Source: Trypanosoma brucei gambiense DAL972
Lineage: Eukaryota > Euglenozoa > Kinetoplastea > Trypanosomatida > Trypanosomatidae
Direction of reading: 5' to 3'
DNA: 64,000 nt
Assembly (NCBI RefSeq): GCF_000210295.1
Contig: NC_026737.1
Span: 1,054,001 to 1,118,000, forward strand
Part shown: positions 9,284 through 19,363 of the stretch, piece after piece
How the letters are laid out: every line of letters starts with the position of its first letter
Numbering within the stretch: position 1 is the first letter of the stretch
The notes under the pieces: model-generated
Databases searched by the model: none
The model's input: the letters and a program-made list of their open reading frames with translations, nothing else
What the model was told of the DNA's origin: nothing
Program-made: the position numbers and the translations under genes

Positions 9284-11974
9284 CTAACAAAATACCTTCG
9301 CTAACATCTTCTGCGCCATTTGCTGCTCCTGTCCCCCACCAAATCGGCGCGCCAGTTCCGCCGTAAAAATCCAGACGAAACGCTGCTGCTTAACCAGAAC
9401 CAACGACGACTCCTCCATTAGCAGTTGCATGAAGTGACGCACTTTTGCTGCGTTACAGTGGCGTTGCCCGAACAAACGGAGCACATCCTCGTCGGTTGAG
9501 GTGGCGCTTATATTTGCACGCCTTATGCGGCCCTCGACAATAGCGTTAACGCGTCGCTCCACCCACACAGGTAGTGCTCGAGGCGGTGTAGAGGAAATAC
9601 GGTGAGGCGAACCCAATGGAACGACGCCCTCAACACAAGAGGCATTGGCTGAAGGAAAAGAAGAAGGCTGAAGATGTACCCGCCACATGGCTCTGGCACC
9701 AACAACAATGTTGTACAACCCGACGTGACTAAACGTGTCATTCAGCCGATCCTCCTCCTTTTGTGTAATCGGCGAGCGCATGATCATCTGCATCTCAAAC
9801 AAGTAAATTAGCTCATCATACACCTGACGCGCTGCCCTGCACAGCTCAGCAGTAGAACGGGAGGTTACCTCGCCCACCTCACCAGAATCCTCCAATTCTG
9901 CTGCGTTGTACGGGAACTCCGCCATCGGAATCAACGTGTCACTCTCTTTATTCAAGACACTCTTCGCAAAAGTTATACGCGCGTTCGCCGCAGCATTGCG
10001 CTCCTCCCACAGTTTGATGGATTGCGTATATTGAAGTGGCTTTGCGCGCATGCCGAGAATAACCGTGAGCTCAATGAAGCGGGAAACGACGGTCATCGGC
10101 ACCACGCCCACCTCGAGCATAGCACGCAACGGCGCTGCGAGTCTTTCTACACACGAACGTACGTTGACGCCAACAGATGACGATGGGTCGTGGCGACGAG
10201 AAAGATCATATAACACTTCCGCCCAACCAAGCAGCTGCGAGGCTCGCATATACCAGCCATATGTCTTACATAAAGATATGACATGATCAACAAGTGGTGT
10301 GAGGGCGAGTTGTGAAAGCAGAACTGGCTTCTGAAGCGCCGTGCGCAAGACCGCCTTGCTCACGCTAAGCGAAACTGGATAATTCACCCCGCGCCGTACA
10401 ATTTCATTCGCCATCGATTGCAAAAGCGTTGGCGAGTCGCAGTGTGTCTTTCGAACAAAAAAAGACAACTGCAACAACTGCCCTCGGTCCAAATAATGTA
10501 CCATTGGCGCCAGGAGAAAGTCCGATGTCCTCGCAAGTGATGCATGGAAGTCAACACCCAGTTCGCCCGCGATGCTCAACAGCGAGAGCAACTCCTTCGG
10601 AGTGAGGTCCGCTGATTTTTTTACGCGCTGGGTGATTGTTTGCCTTGACATTGGGCGCTTTTGAGAAGTGGCTTCACATGATCCAACAGCCTCCACCTCA
10701 AGGGCAATATTTTTTAGAGCCTTGTCAACAAAGTCGTAAACGGTAGAGACATCGCTGCACCAGCATTCCTTTCGAAGTACTCGTAAAACACGGAATAGCT
10801 GCCTAGTTGTAAGTCCAGAAAACACATGACCCACCGTATAGTTGCGCTTGGTGTCATTAATATTACCCTCCTTATTATCGTTGTTGCTTTTGATATCGGT
10901 TTCCCCACAGTCCTTTCCCTTATCACCAGGAGCGCTGCAGACGGCAGTGTCACCCTTGTGCCCACTCTCACATTTCCCCAGCTGCACCGTGTCTCCGAAT
11001 CTATGCCTCAGCGAGCGATTCAACTGCGCAAGCCTCCCCACAACACGCCTCCAAAAGTGATTGGGTGCATGTGTGCCCGCTTCATTCACCGACCACATCA
11101 AAACTATGATAGGCTCAGGGTTTTGTATTGTGTTGACGTCAAGGAGCGCCCGTTCCACAATAGAGCTCATGAGCGATATGTGCCCATGAAAGAGCCGCGG
11201 GCACTGCGACAGTACCGTCCGCGCGCCATCTGGTGCAAGCTTACCCTCTCGCAGTAACTCCGCAATCCACGACATAAGGCTGCGCTTCAAAAAAGAAAGG
11301 CAACGGCTGCCGGAAAGATCCGTAAATTGTGCGGGCCAGCGCAGTTTAAGTAACCGAGCGACTTCAATGAGGGGAACCTCGCGCCGCTCAACAACACGTG
11401 TAACTTCGTTCAGAAGAATGTCCCGGTGAAGCACCGGAAGTCGCTGCCGCCGTGCACGAATGACTAAATAGTGGCGTCGCACTGCAGGTATCTTAGAGCG
11501 GCAGAGTTTTTCCAGAAGAGCCTCACTGCGAATATACGCCCGAAGTACCCTGAGGAGCCGCCGTGGGTCTACGGGCTGCGGCGTGACATCGACAGCCACA
11601 GTTCCCTCAACTGCTTCTTTTGTCTCCTCCGCACAAGCGGCGGTTGTGATGACGGTGCTTCTTTTCGTTTCCCTCTCTGAGGTGCACGCCATCGACATCA
11701 GAATTTTTACGGTCCCTGTGACTGTGCGCTTTCGGGCCCTGCTTTTCGGTGCAAGATATGTGGTACACGCTCCACCTTCCGCTTTCACTTCCTTTTTACT
11801 CTGATCAGTGCTAGCAAATGTCGTCGCTGTCCCCAACGTGTTCGTCCACGTTGAATTGATAGGCTGAAAACCTGCGGCTGTTGCACCCGCCGGGCTCAAT
11901 GAAGTTATGAAGCGAACATGCATAACACTTATCATTGGGCCGCACCCCCGGGGGAGAAGACTAAGACATCGCAT
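9284..11974 (-). CDS. MRB4160: Mitochondrial RNA-editing substrate-binding complex protein MRB4160 (RESC12-type)
   Basis: 896 residues from the ATG at 11974. The frame is open 40 codons further, but the acceptor at 12017-12016 removes that part. The N-terminus (MRCLSLLPRGCGPMISVMHV) suits mitochondrial import. Residues 40-110 are Thr/Lys-rich and low in structure. The remainder is helical and rich in Leu, Arg and Val with no recognisable catalytic motif. From memory of the T. brucei map this is MRB4160, close paralogue of MRB8170 on chromosome 8. Those proteins bind RNA and act in the editing complex that holds guide RNA and mRNA. The assignment rests on gene order and general character, not on an alignment. 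Confidence 0.68.
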   Translation of the reverse strand: MRCLSLLPRGCGPMISVMHVRFITSLSPAGATAAGFQPINSTWTNTLGTATTFASTDQSKKEVKAEGGACTTYLAPKSRARKRTVTGTVKILMSMACTSERETKRSTVITTAACAEETKEAVEGTVAVDVTPQPVDPRRLLRVLRAYIRSEALLEKLCRSKIPAVRRHYLVIRARRQRLPVLHRDILLNEVTRVVERREVPLIEVARLLKLRWPAQFTDLSGSRCLSFLKRSLMSWIAELLREGKLAPDGARTVLSQCPRLFHGHISLMSSIVERALLDVNTIQNPEPIIVLMWSVNEAGTHAPNHFWRRVVGRLAQLNRSLRHRFGDTVQLGKCESGHKGDTAVCSAPGDKGKDCGETDIKSNNDNKEGNINDTKRNYTVGHVFSGLTTRQLFRVLRVLRKECWCSDVSTVYDFVDKALKNIALEVEAVGSCEATSQKRPMSRQTITQRVKKSADLTPKELLSLLSIAGELGVDFHASLARTSDFLLAPMVHYLDRGQLLQLSFFVRKTHCDSPTLLQSMANEIVRRGVNYPVSLSVSKAVLRTALQKPVLLSQLALTPLVDHVISLCKTYGWYMRASQLLGWAEVLYDLSRRHDPSSSVGVNVRSCVERLAAPLRAMLEVGVVPMTVVSRFIELTVILGMRAKPLQYTQSIKLWEERNAAANARITFAKSVLNKESDTLIPMAEFPYNAAELEDSGEVGEVTSRSTAELCRAARQVYDELIYLFEMQMIMRSPITQKEEDRLNDTFSHVGLYNIVVGARAMWRVHLQPSSFPSANASCVEGVVPLGSPHRISSTPPRALPVWVERRVNAIVEGRIRRANISATSTDEDVLRLFGQRHCNAAKVRHFMQLLMEESSLVLVKQQRFVWIFTAELARRFGGGQEQQMAQKMLAKVFC

Positions 11975-12015
11975 ATTTTTCTCTACTCTATACTTCTCGC
12001 CAATTTTCCGAGGTT

Positions 12016-12050
12016 CTATGAAAGGGTACATAAAAAAAAAAGGCAGCAAC
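12016..12050 (-). promoter_or_regulatory. Predicted trans-splice acceptor of MRB4160
   Basis: A run of ten T on the sense strand is followed by ATGTACCCTTTCATAG, with the AG at 12017-12016. The leader of 41 nt is free of ATG and fixes the start at 11974. Confidence 0.7.
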
Positions 12051-12214
12051 TTGTCCTGAAGGCAAAATCTGGCAGAAAACAACTTGCCGAACAATCTGGT
12101 ATCTCGATTTAGTTTCTATACCAAGAAAGATGCAGGGGACTGAGACGTTAATGGCACCAGCGTCACCGACCACGAGGGGGTAATTAAAGGGTAGTTCGTC
12201 TTCAATAGTATACA

Positions 12215-13069
12215 CTAGTCCACGCGACTGCAGTTAATGCAAGGCGCAGCACCCATGCAGTACATGTGGCACCCCCAACAACGCCACACAATCTGCCGCC
12301 CCGGTAGCACGTCTTCCGAAAAGGGTGGTAGGCTCAGCAAACGTTGTCGCTGATTCAAAAATAGTGGGTTCCGCCGGTTCCTAGCGTGACTCATGAAACC
12401 GCGTGCCACAACATACGTTTCACTGCTAGCAGCGTTGCACTCTGCTGGCCTGTGGACAGAAACATGGCGGAAGTATGCTTTCATGGCGCTAAGCACCTGG
12501 TTAAAATGGGCTGACCGCATTGCCTTGGTTACAAACGTTGGTCCCTGCGGTTCTGCTTTGGAAGAAGATGCTAAGCCATCCTCTGCGCGAGGAGGCTGAC
12601 GGGTACCGGCGGGCTGTGAGGATAAAAGAAATAGCGCACACGCTAGCCGCAACGCCCCTACTGCCATTTGGTTCTGAGCGTACGTAACAGAGAAGGCAGA
12701 GTGTGACTTAGCGACTGACACTCCGTCATGCAGAACAACGTCCACCTGCCTGTCTGCACCGTCACCGACTCCTCGCCGCTGAATGAACTCTTCCACACTG
12801 GCGATAACACGTTTATGATCGTTAATGTTGCACTGCACCACGTGTAAGTCCCGTGCCGCCTTCATCGGGCGAGTATCAAACGCGATAACAAGTGGTTTTA
12901 CGGGAGGTCGTGACGTCACATCCTCCGCAGCTGTCATGCGCTGCAGTGCCACTTCCGAAAACCCTCCCGGTGCAGCGGCGAGGTCCACAACTGTGCGGGA
13001 ACACCCGCCGAAGAGGGAGAACTTGTCGTCGAGTTCCAGCAGTTTGTAAGCGGAACGGCACCTGTACAT
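12215..13069 (-). CDS. FtsJ/RrmJ-family RNA 2'-O-methyltransferase
   Basis: 284 residues. The S-adenosylmethionine motif DLAAAPGG lies at 29-36. The K-D-K-E catalytic set of the family can be placed at K9 (RSAYK), D115 (VVLHDG), K182 (FVTKAM) and E217 (SETYVV). Two features are odd. The methyltransferase fold begins almost at residue 1, whereas relatives usually have 20 or more residues before RSxxYK; an in-frame stop lies just upstream, so no extension is hidden. The C-terminus has five clustered cysteines (C264, C267, C271, C277, C280) that could bind zinc. The family methylates ribose in rRNA, tRNA or mRNA caps; the substrate here cannot be read from sequence. It is distinct in layout from the larger cap methyltransferases. 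Confidence 0.85.
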   Translation of the reverse strand: MYRCRSAYKLLELDDKFSLFGGCSRTVVDLAAAPGGFSEVALQRMTAAEDVTSRPPVKPLVIAFDTRPMKAARDLHVVQCNINDHKRVIASVEEFIQRRGVGDGADRQVDVVLHDGVSVAKSHSAFSVTYAQNQMAVGALRLACALFLLSSQPAGTRQPPRAEDGLASSSKAEPQGPTFVTKAMRSAHFNQVLSAMKAYFRHVSVHRPAECNAASSETYVVARGFMSHARNRRNPLFLNQRQRLLSLPPFSEDVLPGRQIVWRCWGCHMYCMGAAPCINCSRVD

Positions 13070-13084
13070 TTGTTTCCCTCTTCC

Positions 13085-13110
13085 CTACGGACAAAATAAG
13101 AGGCGCACTG
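13085..13110 (-). promoter_or_regulatory. Predicted trans-splice acceptor of the FtsJ gene
   Basis: The sense strand reads CCTCTTATTTTGTCCGTAG with the AG at 13086-13085, 15 nt before the ATG. No ATG lies between. Confidence 0.65.
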
Positions 13111-14040
13111 AGCGTGTCCCTGGGCTACTGTCTGCGACGCCCTCGTCGCAGCTGATTTGTATGTGCGCAGGAAGCGTAAAGGTGATATTTAAGTAAAGGA
13201 ACATAAAATATAGGGTAGATATGGAGCTCAAGAGAGCATATTGTGGTTTGTTTAGATGCACCCCCTTTTTGTCATATTTTTCACGATGGAATGTGACTAG
13301 TGCTGTGGCCGACATTCATGGTTGCTTCGACCCTCCTTCCCTGTAATTTATGTTACCCACTCCTCTTCTAAACAAAAGTATTTCAAACTACTCACCTCAT
13401 AACAAATATGATATATATATATATATATATATATATAAGTAGTGGGGTGATAAAGGCTTGGAGTAAGAGAGAGATGAAACCCACGCTTCTCACTCCTGTA
13501 TACAGCCAGCGGATGCGAAATCGCTAGGGCCCACCGCGTGGCGTAAACACAATGTAGGACCGTTCGAACAAGAGAAAATCCCAAAAAGAGGAGGTGGCGC
13601 CGGATGAAGTAATTGTGTATGTATGCGTAGTGCTCTCTCCATACTCAGAAGGAAATAAAAATCTAAAAAATAAGACAAAAGTCAAAAGACGGGTAAAGCT
13701 TTGCACCACTCAACTTAGACAAGTTAAACTGCGATATCAAGGTCTCCGAAAATGTAAAGCACCTACTGTAACGTACCTGGTGCCAAACCAGTGTAGTTAT
13801 GGCGTAACACTAGCAACAGCAATGTGTATCTATATCCCTGTACACATACATGAAAGTCTACCGAGGGGAGTAGAGGATCCTCCCCTACTCTATTTATATC
13901 TATCCGTGGAGTCTATTCTTGTAGAGAGAGAGAGCTCCCCCTGTCCAGAAGTACAGCTGCCGTTACCACTTCTTTCCTGCGAGTGTGTATTGGTGGGTCG
14001 TATGGTGCCTTTTACACAAACGCGCGACTCTTGCTAGTGA
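13111..14040. other. Intergenic region with AT repeat
   Basis: No gene seen. It contains an (AT)n run at 13411-13437 and otherwise mixed AT-rich sequence. It includes the 3' UTR of the gene ending at 14041. Confidence 0.55.
13411..13437. repeat. (AT)13 microsatellite
   Basis: A pure AT dinucleotide run in the intergenic region between the FtsJ gene and the tandem-repeat protein gene. Confidence 0.9.
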
Positions 14041-16542
14041 CTACACGGGGTGTTTCAGTAGAGAATCAAAACAGCGGAGGGTGGCCTCCCGCCATTTCAG
14101 AAAACTCGGACTGGCACCCGCTGTGGATAGGCCCAACGTGCCAAACACAAGTAACCCCACCGTTGTGAAGTCGAATGTCAGCAAGCCTGAGGCACCGAGA
14201 AGCGGGAGGAGTACGTCCAGTACAAGTCTATAAATACGCAGTGCACTAACGGCTTTCACATCGTCATCACCCTCCGTTTTCTTTTGGGAAACTGTTGTGT
14301 TTACTCTGCCGCTGAGTTTGGCCTTCTCATTTCGTGAGCGAGTGAGGAAAGCCTCCTGCGTTTTACGGCCACTCAGTGCGTCTTGAAGATTTCGTCGTTC
14401 CTCCTCAAGAAGCTGTCGCACCGAGGGAAGTAGCGCGACGCTGATGACACCGGTTTTTTCGATATCCATTACCGCGAAAGCCTTCCGCAAGAGTGTTGTG
14501 CGTGTCACCCTCACTTTCCGCTTCACCTCACGGGCGTTGGAAGGGGCTGTTTCCTGCTCGCACGCCGCGTACACATTCATGTTTACCTTCCACGATGCTA
14601 CAGTGTAAAGCTGCATCGACTCATAGAACTGTTCGCGCTGCTTTGGCGTGAGGCGTACGCCGGTAAGGAATAACAACTCATCTCTCGACGACGGAGGCCA
14701 AGCGACGCCGGACAACTCGGCAAACTTTGCCAATGCGTCATCTCGCACCTCCTTACTGATATTCTCGAAGCGTGAATTGCCTGTTTTTTCCGTTTTGGGT
14801 GGTCGCGGCCGCCTCGCCTTGCGTGTAAGAGGCCACCGACGTTTGTTCGGACTGGGAATACGCAAGGTTCCGATACCGGTTTCATCATAGCAGCCCCCCA
14901 AATGGTTAGCAGATGGCTTATTTTCATCGGTTAAGCGACCACAACCCGTCGACATTGCACCCGGCGACGTGTGGGCCCCTCCAGCATTTGTTCTTCCCCT
15001 ATTCCCCGACCTGTTGCTATCTTTCCGAGTCTTCTTGAAGAGATCAGAAAAGCAGAGGGGCCTGCTCGTTTGACTCGGCTTCTCTTTTTCAGCCTTTCCT
15101 TCCCAAACGTTCGTACCTCCCTCACGTGTGCGCACAATCCGCTCCGTCAGTTGCGCCACTTCTTCCCGCTGGACGTCGTTAAACATTCGCCAGTACTCCG
15201 TGTGCACCTTAGCTTGAAGAACCATTTCTTCCACATCGGGGGCCTTCAAGGAAACTTTGCGTCCCGGCGTTTGTGGGAATGGGAGCGGCAGGAGTGTAGC
15301 GGCGTTGGGCACCAAACTAGCTAATGTCTCATTATCGTCCGCGGCTTGCCTTTCATTCAGGGCCCGCCCCCCGGCCAAATTTGTGGTACGCGGGGCCAAT
15401 CCTCCTTCGGCCACGGGGCGCAGAGCAGTAGCTCCAGCCTTATTTAGAGTGTGCTTACCATCCACCTTGTACACGTTGAAGGTTGCGCCCTCTCCCGCTC
15501 CGCCGTTAGGGTCGTGTTGGGGCGTACTGCCTCTACTGTTCGCCCGTGCAGACCCCGTCCCTACTTCCTTTGGGCCTTGTGCCTTTTTGGAGACACTAGT
15601 CCTTTTAGATTTTCTTTGTGCATTCCCAGACCCGGCGGCACGCTTCGACACTTTCTCTGAAGGGGACTTCGGTGATGGCGAGGTGGAGATCCGTTTTCCA
15701 CCAGCGGCCAGCGGCACTGGAGGTGACTTCTCTGACGCTTCATCGGCACTAGCAATAACAAAGCTTATGCTCTTCTCGGCACTGCTCGTGCCCTCCCCAC
15801 CACCGGTTACTGGATCTTCAACCACAAAGCTAATGGTGTCATCGTGCGAGTTTTCCCGCTGGGAGTTAATCTTCTTGCCAATGGACGATTGCGTGTCCTC
15901 CACGAAGAAAACAAGGGAGTCATCTGCTGTCTCCATATTCGCCAACTGTTGTCCCCTTACTGCAGATGCACCCCGTTTGGTTTCTGCCATCGAAGTGGTG
16001 GACTGCACTTTAAAAGATACGTTACGTGAAGCTCCTTCTGTATGAAACTGTATAGAATCGCTGTCATCAAAGTCGTCGTCACCTTCCGCGTCACCATGGA
16101 CAACGAAATGTAAACTTGTCCCCTCAGAGGACTGCCCATGGCTCCTGCGGGAGGCCTGTGGAACTGCACTGTGAAGCGGAGGACGTTTGGACTCCTGAGT
16201 AACAGGGCGGTTACTTATGCTCCTAGAGAGGGCCTTCGCCTCTCCCCTGGCGCTTGGGGAATCAACGTCTGTTAGCTCTTTGAACTGAAGGGACTCTGTG
16301 TGGTCTGAGTCCCCTACGCCCTCATCGTTCAGCACCACAAATTTCGGCGTTGAGGCCGACGATGAGTACATCTGACCTTTTCGTGCTGTTGGCGACAGTA
16401 CGCCATGGAGTGGTGGTCTGTTAAACTGCTGAGCAGAACCAGTCTTATCGACTCCCTGTGGCATAGTCCTTGAGCCGACAGAAACGTTTGGTTCTTCGTT
16501 GTCTGTGACCTCGTTAAACTGAATAGATTCCGTGTCGCTCAT
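14041..16542 (-). CDS. Unrecognised protein with 78-residue N-terminal tandem repeat
   Basis: 833 residues from the ATG at 16542; the three codons before it begin with TTG and are not used. I do not recognise the family. The N-terminal 165 residues hold two copies of a 78-residue unit and the start of a third: S-I/L-Q-F, then RPPLH 36 residues on, then FVV followed by an acidic run. Further short acidic S-[IL]-x-F or ISFV elements follow to about residue 262. Residues 270-380 are Ser/Lys/Gly-rich and probably disordered. Near residue 660 a stretch (FAVMDIEKTGVISVALL) resembles a degenerate EF-hand. The C-terminus has a hydrophobic segment (VGLLVFGTLGLSTAGA) that could be a membrane anchor or a buried helix. 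Location unknown; the repeated motif suggests multivalent binding. Confidence 0.85.
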   Translation of the reverse strand: MSDTESIQFNEVTDNEEPNVSVGSRTMPQGVDKTGSAQQFNRPPLHGVLSPTARKGQMYSSSASTPKFVVLNDEGVGDSDHTESLQFKELTDVDSPSARGEAKALSRSISNRPVTQESKRPPLHSAVPQASRRSHGQSSEGTSLHFVVHGDAEGDDDFDDSDSIQFHTEGASRNVSFKVQSTTSMAETKRGASAVRGQQLANMETADDSLVFFVEDTQSSIGKKINSQRENSHDDTISFVVEDPVTGGGEGTSSAEKSISFVIASADEASEKSPPVPLAAGGKRISTSPSPKSPSEKVSKRAAGSGNAQRKSKRTSVSKKAQGPKEVGTGSARANSRGSTPQHDPNGGAGEGATFNVYKVDGKHTLNKAGATALRPVAEGGLAPRTTNLAGGRALNERQAADDNETLASLVPNAATLLPLPFPQTPGRKVSLKAPDVEEMVLQAKVHTEYWRMFNDVQREEVAQLTERIVRTREGGTNVWEGKAEKEKPSQTSRPLCFSDLFKKTRKDSNRSGNRGRTNAGGAHTSPGAMSTGCGRLTDENKPSANHLGGCYDETGIGTLRIPSPNKRRWPLTRKARRPRPPKTEKTGNSRFENISKEVRDDALAKFAELSGVAWPPSSRDELLFLTGVRLTPKQREQFYESMQLYTVASWKVNMNVYAACEQETAPSNAREVKRKVRVTRTTLLRKAFAVMDIEKTGVISVALLPSVRQLLEEERRNLQDALSGRKTQEAFLTRSRNEKAKLSGRVNTTVSQKKTEGDDDVKAVSALRIYRLVLDVLLPLLGASGLLTFDFTTVGLLVFGTLGLSTAGASPSFLKWREATLRCFDSLLKHPV

Positions 16543-16659
16543 CTTCTTCAACGCGCAGCAGCCTTACTTTGAGAGCCCCAGCTGGTTGGTAGCGTAACAA
16601 CAACTTGACACACTATGGCTGAAAAGACACCTACCGCTTGCGGCAATAGGTGGGTGAAC

Positions 16660-16700
16660 CTTTGTAGAGAAGAGGAGAAGGGGTGGGTGGAAAGCGAAGC
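16660..16700 (-). promoter_or_regulatory. Predicted trans-splice acceptor of the tandem-repeat gene
   Basis: The sense strand reads CCCTTCTCCTCTTCTCTACAAAG with the AG at 16661-16660. The 117-nt leader to 16542 has no ATG. This tract also interrupts a small upstream open frame, which argues against that frame being a gene. Confidence 0.6.
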
Positions 16701-17887
16701 AACGTGCAAACAAGTCTGATGAATTGTGGGTTCCCCCTTTTACGCGTCCTCTTCGAGCGGCAGGCTTAGTTTCGGGTGCGCGGAAGTAGTGGTTTGCGTG
16801 CGCAAGGGCAAGCCAGTTGAAAGCGTACATAAAGTGTTAGGAACTCAAGTCACCGTTCCACGCGCTGGGTGCAGTTGACTCCCTCTGAAGGAAAGAAGCA
16901 GCGTGCACGTTTTCCTTAATCGCCGGTTTGTCTCTCTTTCACTATCAGTTGGATGACTATCCGCACCCGCGTGGTATTAAATAAACGCTGGTACTACCCC
17001 AATACAAAACAAAGGGGGAAACCGGTACCGGTTTCCACTCCTATATGTAGTTTCAGACACAAAGAATTTTCCTTCGCAATCTCTTTCACAAGAGTTGAAG
17101 GAAGGTAGACCAGACTTGGTGACATTTGAAAACAAAATAGAGGCATTTACAACAAATTAACACTTTTCCCATGCAGGGATTGGCCTCATTGAAGGTTTCA
17201 CACCCGTTGCTTTTTCCACTCTTCCAGTCAATTCACGACTCCCAACGTTAGACATACTTTTTCAATGTTTAAGTTTTCCCATTCGACGCGGCTGCTGTCA
17301 GGAGGGCAGGGGAAGAGGGAGTTCTTTTTTTCTTCTTGGATATAAGCTATATTCCGGGATAGCAAAATAAATAAACGAAGTGTGCCGGCCTGCGTTAATG
17401 CCGAATGCTTTGCATACTCGCACTGCTGCCTTATACCTGTAGTACATATCTCACGGGATTGTCTTTTAAAAGTAGAGGAAAATTAAGAAAAGTAAACTTG
17501 GAAGTGTATTCGCTGTGAACTCCCCTTCCTTTCCGTAAAGAAGAAAAAAAAAGCCATCGAAGGTACCGGTGAACTTGCCTGCAGGGGCTCCAGAGTGCGA
17601 GACCTTTGGAGGGTTCTTAGACAGGAACTCTGTTCTACATATCAAATACACCACTTCACAGCATGTTTGTGCCATCTGTTTCCCAGTGCTTGGTTCTGAT
17701 TACGAAGGGGCAACGCTACCGTTTTTCACAATTTTTTTCTTTTTCATCACTCGTCCACAGGCCCAATTACTCCCAGATTTTCTCCTTTTCCCTCACATTC
17801 ATATTTTATATGCTGATTACATCGCAACTGAGACATCCAAAGAAGGGATGAACACACATGAGAGCTGTACATCAGCGATAGTCATGT
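16701..17887. other. Intergenic region, 3' flank of the C2 gene
   Basis: AT-rich and pyrimidine-rich stretches, no gene seen. It would include the 3' UTR of the C2-domain gene that ends at 17888. Confidence 0.55.
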
Positions 17888-18361
17888 TTAAGCCATGAGA
17901 GCAGGAGCTGCAGCTGACAGTTTCTCGTCAGCGGCTAGCACGCTACAGTTGTTGATATCATTTGTTATCTTCCATCGCTGGTTGGGATGCGGCTGCTTGC
18001 CGAAGTCGCACGCTAAAAGACGGATGCGCAGCTCCGCGTTCGTGGGCGAATGTGAGAGGAGATACCACGAGTCCTGAATGATACCCATCGTAAGGCCTGA
18101 AAGGGGCAGACAGATTGACCCCAACACTCCATCCGTAATGACGTCGGTTGTCCAAAGCTCAACACAGAGGTGCGCGGTGTTTTCGTCCGCCACATAGAAC
18201 CGAAGAGTTTGGTTCCATACGGGATCACATGTATTATTCACGATTTTTGTTTTGTACGTCGTATCGCCCAATCGCACACAACAGTAAGGGTCGGGCATGC
18301 AGGGCGCCGACTGCTCATGAAGGTTGCGTGCGGCGCAAATGCACACCTGGAGCTTGCCCAT
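17888..18361 (-). CDS. Small C2-domain protein
   Basis: 157 residues from an ATG at 18361. A single C2 domain fills residues 1-118. It has the family start (GKLQVCICAARNL), the PDPYCCVRLGD strand-loop with a candidate calcium-binding Asp, the KTKIVNNTCDPVWNQTLRF strand pair, and a later ELWTTDVITDGVLG loop. C2 domains bind phospholipid, often with calcium. Here the first loop (HEQSAPCMPDPY) keeps one acidic residue and the last loop one or two, so calcium binding may be weak. The C-terminal 35 residues are not part of the fold. The next gene upstream may carry a related domain. Confidence 0.85.
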   Translation of the reverse strand: MGKLQVCICAARNLHEQSAPCMPDPYCCVRLGDTTYKTKIVNNTCDPVWNQTLRFYVADENTAHLCVELWTTDVITDGVLGSICLPLSGLTMGIIQDSWYLLSHSPTNAELRIRLLACDFGKQPHPNQRWKITNDINNCSVLAADEKLSAAAPALMA

Positions 18362-18688
18362 TTAACCCGCTTTCTTTCCGAAAGGCTTTATTGATATGAT
18401 CTTTGTACAGATACCACTCTGGACAATTTTCGAAGTGGGAACACAAGGGGAGCGGATGGTAGCAGTAAACCGGTTGACAGGTAAAAAAGCAACATGAAAA
18501 TGCCCCGAAAGCTGAGTGACAGAAAGGATTGTGGAGGGAAGCAACACAAAGTGAGAGGAAGATCCATCGATGCAGGAGACTATTTTAATCGGATCGTTGT
18601 TGTGCACTGCGGAGTCCACGTACGATTTTTCATAGAGTTCCGTCGATGGCTGTGGTTGCCGTCGAGAAACCCCATAAGTAGGTGCGCT
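18362..18688. other. Short intergenic region between the two C2-type genes
   Basis: About 330 nt without a gene. It must hold both the 3' UTR of the 224-residue gene and the splice signals of the C2 gene. Confidence 0.5.
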
Positions 18689-19363
18689 TCAGTGTCTCCA
18701 TAGAACAGGGAGGTTTGCAGGAGACATGGCCGGCATGTAGTTCTCGAAGCCTAACGCCCCCCCGTCATACCCAGAGAGTGCCACCCGGATGCGGAGCGCA
18801 AATTGAACGGAGTACGAAGATGCACTTGCGAGCCGCACGACTCGGTCAGCGATATTCCCGCTGCTCATCTCAAGCGGAATGCAAAACTGATATCTCGCGA
18901 GGCAATCGTCAGAGCTAAGAGAATGGCGCCAGAGCTCCAGCGTAATGGCTGGAAGTGCGCAAGATCCTCCCATCCATGGCGGCGCGAGTAAACCACGCTT
19001 CACCTCGTGGGGTTGCTGCGGAAGAATATATTCCCTTGAGGGATTTCCTAAAGAGGGACCGTCGTGATATGTGGAGATGTGCTGGCCAACAGTGATGTCT
19101 AGCCCTGACTTTGACAGCGTTGGGGCAGTTTCACGGAACTCGGGGGGATTACCTTCAAAATGAAACATAAACACTTCGTTCCAACACCTACCTCCGGCAC
19201 TGTCTGCGCCACTGCAAAGAATATTTGTCCGCTGAGCATCAGGACCTAGCCGGGAAACAACATATAATCCATCGTAAACGAAGTCACTGGCGTCCTCTGA
19301 AAGGACCGTAAGATCAAGTATGCGGATCTTCACTCTGCCTAGTGGTGCGCAGTTGGATCGCAT
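18689..19363 (-). CDS. Hypothetical protein, possibly a divergent C2-like domain
   Basis: 224 residues from the first ATG in frame, at 19363. The frame is open to 19426, but that codon is TTG. I cannot name the family. The N-terminal part (RVKIRILDLTVLSEDASDF, then a tyrosine/valine strand and RCWNEVFMFHF) has the strand rhythm of a C2 domain and the W-N-E-x-F feature typical of C2 strand 4. Position next to a true C2 gene makes an old tandem duplication possible, but identity is low by eye. A second half (ITLELWRHSLSSDDCLARYQF) echoes the later C2 strands. No signal peptide or membrane segment. Confidence 0.65.
   Translation of the reverse strand: MRSNCAPLGRVKIRILDLTVLSEDASDFVYDGLYVVSRLGPDAQRTNILCSGADSAGGRCWNEVFMFHFEGNPPEFRETAPTLSKSGLDITVGQHISTYHDGPSLGNPSREYILPQQPHEVKRGLLAPPWMGGSCALPAITLELWRHSLSSDDCLARYQFCIPLEMSSGNIADRVVRLASASSYSVQFALRIRVALSGYDGGALGFENYMPAMSPANLPVLWRH

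Noticed and set aside
16564..16830. 88-codon ATG frame just upstream of the tandem-repeat protein gene
   Set aside because: The pyrimidine tract and acceptor of that gene lie inside this frame, so it would be spliced away.
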